From contig PUFA01000072.1 in NCBI GenBank assembly GCA_003508835.1, forward strand, positions 1,860,001 to 1,924,000: a DNA stretch of 64,000 bases. Reading direction: 5' to 3'. Under the pieces are notes generated by a model. That model ran no database searches and was not told the origin of the DNA. It saw nothing but the letters and a program-made list of their open reading frames with translations. Below are positions 49,021 to 60,741 of this stretch, one piece after another. How positions within the stretch are numbered: position 1 is the stretch's first letter; every line of letters begins with the position of its first letter. The position numbers and the translations under genes are program-made. Source of the DNA: Eonycteris spelaea (lineage: Eukaryota > Chordata > Mammalia > Chiroptera > Pteropodidae).

Positions 49021-50031
49021 GCAGGTGAGAGCCCAGTCCTCTGTTACTTCCCCTGGGCTGAAGCGTCAAGAGGAGGGAGATTCTCAGAACCTGGAAGCAG
49101 TAGGATAGACAGAAGGTTGCCTTGTGAAGGCCCGTCATCAGAGGGACAGCCAGAGCAAGGTGACCTCTTACGCAAGGAGCTGAATGACTCTGGCCTTACT
49201 CTTTTCGTTTCTTTAATCTCTTATCTGGGTTTCTCCCAACCAGAAGCCAGGGACACGGGAGCCTTTTTATGTGGTCCATACAGGTCTGCCTCTAGGCAGA
49301 AAGCCAGATAAAGAATGATGAAGAATCATCTGGAAGGACAGAGAAACGCTGTTTGGCCCACATAGGTTGTGGTGGAATACCAACCTGAAGTAGATCTTTC
49401 CTCCCTTTGGGGGGTCATTTTGTTCCATTTCCTTATATTTATAGTTTCTCTTTTGCTTTGGAGATTCTCAAGCAGGGACAGCAATGTTCCCCTAGGGGGC
49501 AATGAAAATGTGTGGGGGTGGGGAGGGTAGTTTCTTTTTTCTGGTTGTCTCAATGACTTGGGGGCGCCCATTGGCATTTTGTGGGCCTGAGGCCAGGAAT
49601 GCTAAATGTTTTGCAAAATTAAGGAAGAGTTCTAAAGCATGAAAAAAACTTTTAAATCCCTGGAGGCAAGATGGGCTCAATCAGGTGAGGGCATCAGGGA
49701 GAATGTGGCTAGAACTGGGGTATCTGGAAGAAAGCTGGTTATACCTAAGGACAGGGTCCTCAGGTTGCCTATAGCTGCATAGGCAGCTAAAAGGGGCCCC
49801 AGTAAATGGAGGAGCCCGGTCAGAGATCAGGAGCTGAGACAAACACACACTGAACTAGTATGGGAAAGATCCATGGGTTCAATAAGCAAGTTATTATCAA
49901 TCCAAAACCAGGCTAGCAGAGGCATCGAGAACATCTGTAGGCAGGGAGGGCCCATGGGCTTGCTGGTGAGGCAGACTCCATAACTCCAAGCTCACATCCA
50001 GAGAAAGGAATGCACTCTAGGATCATATTAA

Positions 50032-50710
50032 TGTAGGGAGGACGCAAGATAACGAAATGTTAAATCAAGCTACACTCCGGGCTTGGTTAGGACTTGGATG
50101 GGAGACCACCAGGGACTATAGGCGTAAAAAAAAAAAAAAAGAAAAGAAAAAGAAACAACAAATCAAGCTACACTCAGAGACTGCAATGTGCTGATCTGCC
50201 TTACAGCCAGACCACAAGGAAATGTACAGAACAAACCACAAGGAAACATACAGAACAGACGAAGATTTCTGCTGATACTGCTAGCAAACCATTTCCCCAC
50301 ACCGTGAAGAGAAAACAGGAAAAATAAACACCATCAATTCCCTACAGCTAAAACCATGGGGCTTAGGGATCAAAGGCTGAAAATTCACGCTACATACTCT
50401 TCCCTTTCATACTGCGTACCCATACCATCGAAAGTCTCTAAACTGTAATTCACGGACACCGAGAATGATATATAAACTGAATTCCCTGAACACTCAAGGT
50501 CCCTCTCAGTGTCTTTTTCTCTGTCCCTCTCATAGTCGCGGTCCCTCTGAGGCTCAGGCTTTCTGACTCTCTGCCTCTGAGAGGGGACCACCCTCTCTAC
50601 AGAGTGTTACCCCTTCTTCTAATAAACTTTCTTTTTAACTCTAACTGGTGTGAGCTTGAATTCTCTCCTGGGCTCAGTCAAGAACCCTTTCTCTCTTGGT
50701 GCAGGGCTTG
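50032..50710 (+). mobile_element. Retroviral-type LTR with U3 direct repeats
   Basis: A TATATAAA box at 50469-50476 is followed 152 bp later by AATAAA at 50621-50626 and a U5-like end near 50700. Upstream, a 23-bp unit is directly repeated at 50211-50233 and 50235-50257 (21 of 23 identical), as in U3 enhancers. A 5S SINE is inserted at 50078-50159. No retroviral gene was recognised; outer boundaries are approximate. Confidence 0.6.
50078..50159 (+). mobile_element. 5'-truncated 5S-derived SINE inserted in an LTR
   Basis: Only the 3' half of the 5S head is present (CGGGCTTGGTTAGGACTTGG, then ATGGGAGACCACC). An internal deletion before ACTATAGGCG precedes an A-rich tail. A perfect 16-bp target-site duplication, AAATCAAGCTACACTC, lies at 50062-50077 and 50160-50175. 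The insertion splits the U3-like part of the surrounding LTR and so post-dates it. Confidence 0.85.
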
Positions 50711-50952
50711 AGTTACCCCCAACTTGTGACAAGTTGCTGTCCCGCATCACTATGGCACCAGCATGAACGGATGTTGTCAGGGACTGGCTGGCTGGGAACA
50801 CCAGCTGCCCATCTTCTCCGAAGCTCCTGCGAGGTTGTCACTCTCCAGTCAGGTGGGTTCAGTTGAGACACATGTTAGAACCTGGCAGGTTGGGCTGTGG
50901 TGTTGAGCTCTCTAAGCCCTGCAGCTGGAGAGGCCGGAGTGCGCCGGTGGAG

Positions 50953-50967
50953 GCAGCAGGGGGCACC
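50953..50967 (+). promoter_or_regulatory. CTCF-like motif
   Basis: GCAGCAGGGGGCACC, in the context GGAGGCAGCAGGGGGCACCG, resembles the CTCF core. It lies about 250 bp beyond the LTR. Motif evidence only. Confidence 0.4.
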
Positions 50968-51894
50968 GCTGGCCCTTCCAGAGGTGGGAAGTTGGTGAAG
51001 TCAAAGGAAAGGGTTGGTTTTCCTTATATATATTAAACAGAAAATGCCAGCGACCGTAAGGCTCAACCGAATTTTAGAGATAATATATGAAAAAACGTAT
51101 AAATGTTTTAGAATCGATGAAAGAGTTCTTCTACTTGGAGGTGATATGATCTCCGTTTACAAGGGGCAAATCGAGGCTGAGAGAGACTAACTTCCCAAAC
51201 GAAAGGCTTTAGTCCAACAGGAATTTATCTCCCCCAGAGCTTTTCCTGGAGCCAGTGAGGCTCTGAAATTTCCGTTTAGCAGGGATTTGAGAGCAATGAG
51301 TAGGGTTGGAAGAAGCTCAAAGGTAGTTTGTCTTGAAAGCTATCTGGGAAAAATCATATGCTTACCTGGGATGGCTTTGGGGGACTAGCAAAGACTGTGG
51401 TGGGATTCAAACCCCCTCAAACTGCTCACTCGGTGCTGCCACTGCTTGGAGCCATGAACAGTGTGCTGCCGGGGCTTGGCGGCCATACACCACCAGTCCT
51501 GGAGACCCTCGCCTGACCCTCTGCTGACCCTCTCATGGCAGAGTACAGCTCTAGGCTCTCGTTCTGTCACCATGTGTCACAGAGGCCACCTCCTGGATAC
51601 AAAGTGTATCTGAAAGAAAATAGAGGCCCAAGTAGGCTGCTCTGTCCGAAAAGGTGAGCTGGAGCATCTTCTCCGTGTACAAAGAAAGCATGCTTAGCCG
51701 CTATTGGTTTATTTTCAGCTAAGAATCTCATTTCAGAGTCTAATGTAGAAAGAATCCTAGCAAATTGGCCTTTAGTAGGGTCTCATGGTTTCTTTAGGTT
51801 TGAAAAGCCAATGTAACACTAAAGCAAATTCCGAAGAAAGAAAACACCTCCTCCCAAACCCCGCCACCTTAACACTATTTCCATAGTCACACAG

Positions 51895-52040
51895 TTGCTC
51901 CTGTTATTTATTGAGCATCTACTGTGTGCCGGCCACTGTGCACACAGCACTATGCACACAGCTCTTACCTATAAAATTATCCTCATTCTATTATATGATC
52001 TGCTTAAAAGGCTCATAACTGACTCATAAATATTAGACAT
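51895..52040 (-). mobile_element. MIR/L2 fragment, antisense
   Basis: TTATTTATTGAGCATCTACT, then GTGTGCCGGCCACTGTGCAC, is the conserved 3' end of MIR/L2 in reverse. Confidence 0.6.
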
Positions 52041-52584
52041 GTTTTCACATAATCTTCATGATTATAATTTTAAAAATAAATCACATTATAAAAAATTTGG
52101 AAAACAAGTAGGAAAAAATCCTACCCCAGCACCTAACAAATCTTGTTACCTTTCCTGTGGAGTTCGCTACATACTTTTGGGCAAAACAGTAGCCATATAG
52201 CCTGCTTTTCCTCACAACAGGTCATAAATGTTGCCCTATGTTGTTACCTCGTCTTCTTGCCACATAGCCTTTGCTTACAGAAATTTCCAGCCTCCTTGGC
52301 ATTTCCCAGGTTTTCTCTGCAGTTGCATTGCCTATGTATTGCTGGAAAGGTGACAAAATGATGGTCTGAGTTGGGATTTGTTCTGCGTGGTTTCTTATGT
52401 CAGGAACTGTCTGGCTCTGTGGGGTCCCCACCTGCAGGATTCAATTCCACCCACATGTGGACGAACCCCTTTCAGAAAGGAATGGTAGGAATGAGATCAG
52501 CTCAACTTCGCAGCTTCTTCCCTTTGCACCCATCTCTTGCCCTCTCTCCCCATCTCTGATGCCCATTTCCTTTGGTATTGGAGC

Positions 52585-52755
52585 CAGACAAGTCCTGGGT
52601 TCAAAACCAGGCTCAGCCACTCAACAGAGTGAGCACAAGCATCACGTCACGTCTCTGAAACCCTCTGTTTCAGCTTTGGGATGCAGCACGGTCTTCACAG
52701 AGCTGTTGTCCACATGAGATGATGCATGAACAGGGTACCTGCTCACAAACAGTGG
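52585..52755 (+). mobile_element. MIR SINE, sense
   Basis: GGTTCAAAACCAGGCTCAGC (box B region), CTCTGAAACCCTCTGTTTCA and GATGATGCATGAACAGGGTA follow MIR order. Confidence 0.65.
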
Positions 52756-53279
52756 TTTTTATTTGGGCTGAGCAGTCTTTCTATGTCTGGGGTTTGACCT
52801 CCACCCCTGAGGCCCTCTGCCTGGACCTAAACTGCAGACTCACAACCCTGTGAGCAAACTGTGATTGAGTCTGGCTCCCATGTACCAGCTCTGCCGGGCC
52901 TGAGGTCCGCAACCCTGTCACCAGCCCTTCTATGCCTTCGCCTCTATGTTCAAGCCTTGTTCCTTGTTTCAACTTGCTTACTAAAAGTGGCATTCCTTTT
53001 TTCTGACCAATGGCAATACCTCCACGCTCCAAACTTTTAGGACCTCCATCACTCTTGCTACCTAGCTCCCTCCCTCTTTGCTTTGCATTCCCTGACACAA
53101 GCTCCCATCCATACACCAAAGCATTGCCACGAGTTGATGCCTACTTGGTAGCGTGCTCTTGATGTACCATGTACATCTGTCATGCGGCTACACGTAGCAA
53201 AGTGTGTTGTATACACATGCTTTGCTATGTTAAGAAAGTGATCTTATTACTGAGCTAACTAAATAAAAACGAAACCTTG

Positions 53280-53515
53280 CATGTGCGCAGCAATGAACAC
53301 TACATACAAAGCACCTGCTGGCAAGTTATTACCTTTGATTATCACAAGAGTCCCAGCTAAATAAGAACAGTTTAGTTGGGCTTATTTTGAGGATGGGAAA
53401 TTAGGACATGGAGAAATGAATTGCCCAAGTTTGTTGACTTGTGGCTGGCGGTGCTAAAATGAGTATCCTATCTCTTCTAAACGAGTGCTTTTCCCATTAT
53501 TCTACCCTGCTTCCA
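53280..53515 (-). mobile_element. MIR SINE, antisense, divergent
   Basis: ATACAAAGCACCTGCTGGCA, GAATTGCCCAAGTTTGTTGA and CGAGTGCTTTTCCCATTATT fit MIR in reverse. Confidence 0.55.
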
Positions 53516-54589
53516 GAAATGACTAATAGCCCCTTCACTCTCCCTGTGGTATAAGCAGTTTGGAAGATGTTTATTAATGATTCCAAAGTAGTTTGCCTTT
53601 TCTAGCTGGCCAAGAGAAAAAAGAAAGCACTTGAAACAAAATACAGTAATGTTACTTAGATGAAGCATTCCAATGGCCATGCTGAAGACTGAAGAAGTGA
53701 AATACTTTGACCACTTCAATTAAAAAAGAAGGGGGAAATAGAAGGGAGTGACTCTGAGGGCGGCAAGGGGAGACATGGGAAAGGGGAGGAAACTTCTGGT
53801 CCCAAGGCCGGACCTGTTCCTGTTGGGCTCCCTCTAACCCTGGCTTGCCGTTGGAAGCCACCATGGGTTTCGGAAAGCTGAACCAGCAATGTGGCCAGCC
53901 CCACATCCAATGCCGGTTCAAGGCCACCTAAACGAGTGGAGGCAGGGGCTCCTCGGCAAGCTGTCTTGGGGAGCAGGGATGATGTTCCCAAGGCCCTGAT
54001 CCCTGTAGGCTCCCTTGATAGACCCTGCCTTCCGTCCCTCTAGACCACAGAGTTTATTAAACCCATCGGCCTCCCGGGCCCCAGGGTCTTTGTGAAGACC
54101 AGGCCCACACTCTATGGCGACTTGTCATGTTCTTTTACTGACGGTTTACTCCATTCTCTCGGTCCTCTTCCACTGGGTGAGCCCCATGACGGCAGCCAGG
54201 CCAGGACTCCCCTCCAGTTGGTTTACTCTGAATGAGTCATTCGACTTACTCATCCTGCTAGCTTCACAGAGTTTTTAATATCCACATTCCTCAAAGGGTT
54301 ATTCTGAATATCAGAAGGGGAAAAGAGGATATTAAAGCACTATTTATAGAGAGGTTTTACACACCAATAAAGATGAGATATTCAGGTGTGACTCAGTTAT
54401 GAGCTTAAAAATACAAAATAAATAGTTCTCAAAAATTGATCTGTAATCAGAATTTGAGTCGCCCTGATCCTCTTTGCTGTAAGCGGGGCCAGTTGGCCAC
54501 TTCAACATGTTTTTCAAATAGACCAGAACGAGCTACAAAAACTCTACATTTAGAAAGTTATTTCGTATTGGTTGAATATGTAAGTGTCT

Positions 54590-54960
54590 GTATGTCAGAC
54601 ATAATGTTTTCTTTAAATCATTATGAAAAATTAATTTCAAACATATACAAATGTAGAGAGACTAGTCCCATAAATCCCCATAAACCCATCTGTAGATGAA
54701 AAAGTCATCAAACTCACGGCTAGACATGTTTCATCTAAACCCCGTCTTTCCCCTTCCCATATGAATTTGAAGCAAATACTAGAAATCATATTGTTTCTTA
54801 TGTTAGTAGTATATAGCTCCAAAAGACAGGGACTTCCTTTTAGAAAACATAACACATCTAAAACAAAATCAAGAATAATTCCTTTTATCATCAAATATCG
54901 AATCAGAAATCAACCTCCTCTGTTTATACACGCCATACATTTTTACGTTTGTTTATTTAA
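54590..54960. mobile_element. Old L1-type 3'-region fragment
   Basis: AAATTAATTTCAAACATATA, ACATGTTTCATCTAAACCCC and GAATTTGAAGCAAATACTAG resemble a common mammalian L1M 3' segment. Subfamily and orientation uncertain. Confidence 0.4.
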
Positions 54961-55659
54961 CCTGGGATCCAAATGACGTTCCCATATTATAATTGATTCA
55001 TTTACTTTTGAAATCTCTTTAAATTTATAGGTTACCCCTCCCCCTCCCTACTGCACCCTTGCCATTTAATCTGTAATAGAAACGTAAATTATATTTTAAA
55101 GACACTAAATTAGAATTACCTTGCGATCACAGGTCGGTCCTAAGGGCAAACTGTATCAGTTAGGAGAAGGGGAACAGCCATATTTTCTACCCCCTTTAGT
55201 TGTCAAACACCGATTCACTTACGAGGGAGTAATCCATAAAAAGCTACCATCACGTTGTCAGATTAAGGTGCACGGGCACATCTGTGTAAGACAGTATTTT
55301 AATTTTCTAAACCAGTGTTTCGAGCAGTCTAGACTCTTATAGAGTTACTCCTTTCATTGGTGGTTTTAAAAGGAAACATAAAGTCACGGAGCTGATGGTA
55401 GGTGAACGAGCAGAGTGTACAGTTACTGCAAAGGGGAACACACCCAGGCCGTGAGGCGGATCCTCCACAGATAAGAGCGTGAACGTACATAAAGATTAGC
55501 TGCTCTTTATTAAGGCACGCAAAGCTTCCAGAAACATGAAAGTTTAAAGACACCTGGTTGCTATGGCTGCACCAAGTAGAAAACAAGAGACAATCCTCAT
55601 TCACCTTGATGATGTACAGAAGGGTTTGGGGAACTGCTTTTATCTGCATCTCTGCTTTA

Positions 55660-56260
55660 ATTTCCCATTACCCATCGCGGGGTGGGGTAAGCAGAGCTTC
55701 TGCCCCCTAACAGCTTCGGCTGAAATACTGAGGTCCCGGGGGGTGGGGGGTTAGCGTGCAGGGTGGAAGGGCGGCAGGCCTTCTCTCCCCCTGCTCTCAC
55801 CCCCTGCCCTCTGCGTCTTGCCAGTGTACACCCTACCTCCAGAGGGTGGTCCTGGGAGAGCAGCGGAGTAGCTGGGCAGGGCGGTCTGGCGGGAGTCTGG
55901 ACGACACCAGGGACGCCTGGTCCTGGGAGCGGGGCCAGGCTGGATTGTTTTTCTGGCCGCTGTGGGCCTCCACATACATTCCTCTCCCCCGTGCAAGCTG
56001 GAAATGCCGTTGCTCTGAGCATCTGCGTGTGAGCACATATGTGGCGTGATGAGCATACAGGGAGACGCCGAAGGGCCCGTGCTTGTGGCGTCCCCGGTAG
56101 GAGATCCCGGCCCTCTCCACCCCAGTGCCTCACCCTCTGCCCTGCCAGGAAACTTGGATGGAGACCAGAGAGATGGCCTTCAGTCTCCCACACCTGGCCC
56201 ATCACAGGCCACCTTGGCAGGGTGGTGTCAGCTCGCCCTGAAATGGAAATCATAACAAGA
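55660..56260. other. GC-rich intergenic block
   Basis: About 600 bp clearly richer in GC and CpG than its surroundings. Several overlapping open frames on both strands (longest 202 codons) have no recognisable domain. Could be a small CpG-rich regulatory element or simply a GC-rich patch. Confidence 0.35.
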
Positions 56261-56394
56261 GCCAAGCCCAGGGATTTTCTGTGCCAATTTCATTCATTCT
56301 TCTGCAATCTCCAGGGTAGGTGGGAAAGGACCGGAAGGAAGCAAGGAAAGGAAGCTTAACGAGGCCGGGAAACTTGCTCAAAGTTTCAGAGTTA

Positions 56395-56530
56395 AGCCAA
56401 GGATGACCCGGAGCCTCAGTTTTCTCACCTGCAAAGTGGAAATAAAAATGCCCACCTAAAGAAGTGAATTCAAAGAGAAGATGAGCTAATGCATGGACGG
56501 TCAAGTGATGAACTAACACACTAGCCAAAA
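56395..56530 (+). mobile_element. MIR fragment, sense
   Basis: GAGCCTCAGTTTTCTCACCT, then GCAAAGTGGAAATAAAAATG and GATGAGCTAATGCATGGACG, is MIR in sense orientation. Confidence 0.65.
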
Positions 56531-56924
56531 GTCAGGTTAGAAGGTCAGAAAGCTGCTTACTCAGCACAGACCCAGATGTTTTCCTAAACACGAGGCACGA
56601 CAATCTCTGACGAAATTCTTCCTGTGACGAAGCAGCTTATCTCACGGTAAGAATATCTTGTCTCTTTTCACAGGCTTCAATAAGGCTCATGTTATCTTGA
56701 CTCAGAAAAATAAATGAGGCCTGTGAAGATTTGTTTGTTTTTTCCCCTGAATTAGCCTTCGTGTTAACAGGAGGCTGCTCCCCGTGGAGGCGTTACTTAT
56801 TTCTCAGAGGCCAAGTTCCACATTCTGTCACCGGCAGCTTTTAGCCACCCTGGCCCAAGGTAGTCTCCTGACAAACATCTGATTGACAAACTCATTATTT
56901 CCCGATTCCTTAATGTTCAGAGCT

Positions 56925-58105
56925 TCATTCATTCATTTATTCTACATTAAAAAAAATATTTTTTACCTTATTCATTCTGTAAATTTCAAGGCTGTCCACA
57001 GGCCTGAGCTCTGTCTAGGTCCTGGGAATACAGGAGACTTGTTCCTGCCCACAGGGAGCTCACGTAGTTTCCTGGGGCGACAGAAAACTCAAGCAAACGA
57101 GTGGGCAAAAAAAGGACGTGATCAGTGCTGGGAAGGAAAGCAAAGAGCGGATGCAGAGAGAGAATGGTCACGCAAGGCCTCTCCGAGGTGGAAACCAGGA
57201 GGTTCGTGCGGAGCGGCCCCTGTGCTGGGGCTGGGGCTGGAGACAGAACAGGCGGGGGAACAGCTTGAAACACGGACTGGAGCTGGGGCGGCTGCTCAGG
57301 GCAGGCCTGCAGGTGAAATGAAGCTCAGAGTCTAAGGAGAGGTGGCCGGGGGCCAGACATGCAGCCTTCCTGGAGTATAGTAAGCAGTTTGACTCTAAAG
57401 ACTGCAATGAGAAGCCATTGAAGCTTTTTTTTTTTTTTTTTTGACTCGTGGTAAAATTTACCATTGCAATGTACAGTCCCATTCCTCCCTCCCTGCTCTA
57501 CCCAGACTCTGGCAACCATTAATTTGCTTCTGGTGTCTGTGGATTTGCCCGTTCTAAACACTTCACGTAAGTGGAACCATACACTATATATATATATGGC
57601 TCCTTTGGCTTAGCATAACGTTTCCTAAGTTTGTCACGTTGTAGCATTTATCAGTACCTCAGTACAAGCTTTTTAAAGGGCACGTGTGAACCAATCTGAA
57701 AAACGTTTTAGGGTATGGAGAGAATGGGCAGGAGAGGAGCCAGAGTGGAAGTGAGCAGATGAGTTACGGCGCCGGGGAGGGTGAGAGATGATGGGGACAC
57801 AGAAAGACGGCGGTGGGGATGTCAAGAGGGGGCGCGTTTGCATCATTTTACAGGTAACATTGACAGGACCTGCCAGTGGACGGGACGTTGGGGGAATTGT
57901 GGCGCCAAGTGCCCAGGAAGTCCAAGGCCGGGGGAACAGGTGGGGGGGGATGTCAGGAATTCAGTTTTGAGAATGTTAAGCTTGTGATAACTCATTGGAG
58001 ATGTTAATGAGGTGGTGGAAATTTGAATCAGGGAATTCGTGGGGGAAATCAGAGCTGGAGATAAAAACTTGAGGGTCACCAGCCTGAAGATTGAGTCTGA
58101 ATCCA
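56925..58105 (-). mobile_element. Long L2 copy, antisense, interrupted by L1
   Basis: CATTCATTCATTTATTCTAC, GGAATACAGGAGACTTGTTC, TTTTGAGAATGTTAAGCTTG and GAGATAAAAACTTGAGGGTC run in reverse L2 order. The L2 is split by the L1 at about 57430-57665. Confidence 0.75.
57430..57665 (-). mobile_element. 5'-truncated L1 inserted into L2
   Basis: A T run (reversed poly-A) at 57425-57442 leads into GTAAAATTTACCATTGCAAT, ACTCTGGCAACCATTAATTT and AACGTTTCCTAAGTTTGTCA, L1 3' sequence in reverse. An AAGCTTTTT duplication lies at 57421-57429 and 57666-57674. Confidence 0.8.
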
Positions 58106-59049
58106 GGGGAATATTTGTTACATTATACGCATTATAACAAAGCCACCTGCACCCCCAAGGGTGACCAAGAGTAAGAAGTTGGGTTGGTAAATCTTAATAC
58201 CTCCCCGTTCCTAGCTAAAATTGGAATAGTCTGCATCTGAATGAGTACTCAGCATTTAAAAAGGCAGCAGCCAGCCTCCCCAAGGTCTGCAATTCAAAGT
58301 CACCCGCCTCACTTAACAGATCTCTTTGCATTTCTATTACCACTCCGGTCAGTCAGCCCCGGCAGCGGGTAACTCTCACTGAGGATGGTAAGTGCATTTC
58401 AATAAGAAAACCAACCGAGTGAGTGGGATCAGGGTCTTGGTTCCTGTTACAAATGAATGCTTTGTTCCTGGAGGTCACTCACACTGAAGAAAAATCAAAT
58501 TTCGTTTTTAAACTTTTCGTCTCATTAAAGGGAATCATTCATAATGTGTTTCTGCATTTTTATGCTTTCAAGTGCTTTCATCCTTCCTGGACGATTCGTA
58601 CTCCTCTGTGGGCCGTGATCCTAACTGCTAACAAAATATCTCTGGGAGGAGTCCTAGGACTAAACCAAACAGTTGACCAAGCGGGTCCACTTTTGCTCAA
58701 ATGGCAGTGACTGGGCCCGCTCCCCATCTTTGGGTGGGCAGCAGCAGGAAGGGAGGAGAGATACATAATTCCAACAACTGTCCTTTCTTGTTGCCTACAC
58801 CTGTGCATTTTAATCACGGTAAAGCATAAGTGCAGGAACTCAGAGAAATAAGACCGGGAGGAGGGGAATGTACTTTAACCCTTACATCAAGAAGGACCCT
58901 TCTTCCTTCACCGAAACGAGGCAAGGGGCACCCACTGGCAAGGCCGCTAGTGAATGAGATCTTTGGCACCACAGCTGCCTGATGGTTCGCTGTCAGCAGT
59001 TCAAGGCAGAGGGCTCGGTCTCTACCTCGTGGTCCTGGCCGGTCCCCTC

Positions 59050-59480
59050 ACACATTCAACAGATGAATGCCTGCCTTGTGCCGGGCCCTGATCTTGTGTT
59101 CTATCAGCTTCAATAGAGAACAAGTCAGGAACTCTGCCCCCATGGAGCCTAAACGGACAAAAAAACCAGATGAATAACAGATGAATAAGTAACATATAGG
59201 GTATGCCAGGTAGTGAACAGCTTCTGGGGGGACATGAATGAGGGAGAACCATGAGGGAGTACCGTCGTGGGTGTAGAGCAGGGCTGCGATGTCCCAGAGG
59301 GGGCTCAGGAAAGGCTTCGCTGAGGTGACACTTGAACACAAACCCCACGGAGCTGAAGGAAGAAGACACCCACGAGAAAGAAATAACATATATGATCGGA
59401 GGAGCAAGACTGGCTGGGTAGGAGAGCAGCAGTGAGCTCGGGGAGGTGGGGGAGGGAAGCGGACACCTGCCCGTGGGTTC
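59050..59480 (-). mobile_element. L2 3' end, antisense
   Basis: CAACAGATGAATGCCTGCCT, CCCCCATGGAGCCTAAACGG and GCTCAGGAAAGGCTTCGCTG, then GAGGTGACACTTGAACAC, is L2 in reverse. Open frames of 158-178 codons on the minus strand here are chance. Confidence 0.75.
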
Positions 59481-59514
59481 GAAAGCGAAGACTGACAAGA
59501 TTTCTCATTTCTAA

Positions 59515-59765
59515 CAGGATCACGAGGGGAAGGGGGACAGCCCCCTTTCCCTCCTCTGGCTCTCTTGGCTGGCCGAATAATCAAATCAACAGGAGGTGGA
59601 TTGACAAGGGAAACTCAAATTTAATATTGTGCACTTGGGAAATGTTCACACACAGAGAGGGAGACTGAGGTATATAAGGGATGTGGGAAGGCGCCTTTGG
59701 GGCTTCAAAAGGCCATTGCAGGATAAAAAGTTCAGTAAACAGAAGTTCCGCCCTGTAGTATAGAT
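59515..59765 (-). mobile_element. Probable ERV LTR fragment, antisense
   Basis: The minus strand has CAATGGCCTTTTGAAGCCCC, CAAGTGCACAATATTAAATT and TGATTTGATTATTCGGCCAG, a pattern seen at the R-U5 end of mammalian ERV LTRs. Non-coding. Family uncertain. Confidence 0.45.
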
Positions 59766-60439
59766 AGATCAAAAGAAGTTATCTCTGATGATCTCTTATG
59801 TGCAAGGCCTCTGATTCAAATTCCTCCAGGTAGTTAAGGGGAGGTGGTCAGAAGTTTCTCCTGAGCCTGAAGCTAATATTGCCTTTAGCTCAAAGTAATC
59901 TGCAAACCACTGAGGCACATCTTGGGGTGGCTCCTTCTGGATCCCCACCCCCAGATACTCTGGCTGCTCTGTTGAGAGTGAACTGTAGCGGGCAAGAATG
60001 GAAGCTAGAAGACGCTGAAGATGCACTGGCGGTGATCCAATTGAGGGAGACTTATGGCTCAGGCCTAAAGAGTAGTGGAGATGACACCGGGGTGAGAATG
60101 AACCCATGTCCCGTTTGCCCTGAGGATACTGGCCAGTGGCTCATGCGGCTGCAGCATTTACCCTGAGATAACTCACGGATTACAGTCCTACCTAACCTTA
60201 CCCCCAAAGCTTGCCGTGAAAAATCTCGCTTTTATTATTACTTTTGCATCGCTCTAGTATATCAATAGTCTTTGGAAACAAAGTACATCATTCTATGTAT
60301 AGCATTGTTTTTAGTAGTGGTACTTCCATTTACAAAATTCCTGATTGCTGAACATGTCAAATCCCAGAAAATACAGCATTCCAACGCCTGATGTTAAATG
60401 AACACTGGCAGTGAGCTGCACTTTTTCTAAACGGGAAAA

Positions 60440-60734
60440 TGGTTAAAAAAGCAATCAAAACCACAAATCAAAACCTCCCATCTATAAGGATGGCTACTAT
60501 TAAACAAACAAACACAAACAAAAAAACAGAAAACAAGTGTTTGCGACAATATAGAGAAATTGGCGCCCCTGTGTACTGTTGGTCAAACTGTAAAATGATG
60601 TAGCTGCTGTGGAAAACGGTGTGGCAGCTCCTCAAAATACTGAAAATATATTATCTAGTAACTCCCCTTCTGGGCATATTTCAAAAGAACTGAAAGCAGG
60701 GTCTCGGGAGTTCTTTGTTCACCCACATTCACAG
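60440..60734 (+). mobile_element. L1 3' region, 5' part
   Basis: CAATCAAAACCACAAATCAA, AAATTGGCGCCCCTGTGTAC and TTCAAAAGAACTGAAAGCAG are L1 landmarks. The copy resumes at about 61281 after an insertion. Confidence 0.8.
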
Positions 60735-60741
60735 AGAACGG

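Noticed and set aside
48473..49138. 221-codon minus-strand open frame as a novel gene
   Set aside because: No recognisable domain, contains a tandem duplication, runs into an LTR-like repeat, and is within chance expectation for 64 kb on six frames.
55657..56265. 202-codon minus-strand open frame and overlapping frames
   Set aside because: Open frames occur on both strands of a GC-rich patch, indicating composition and not coding selection.
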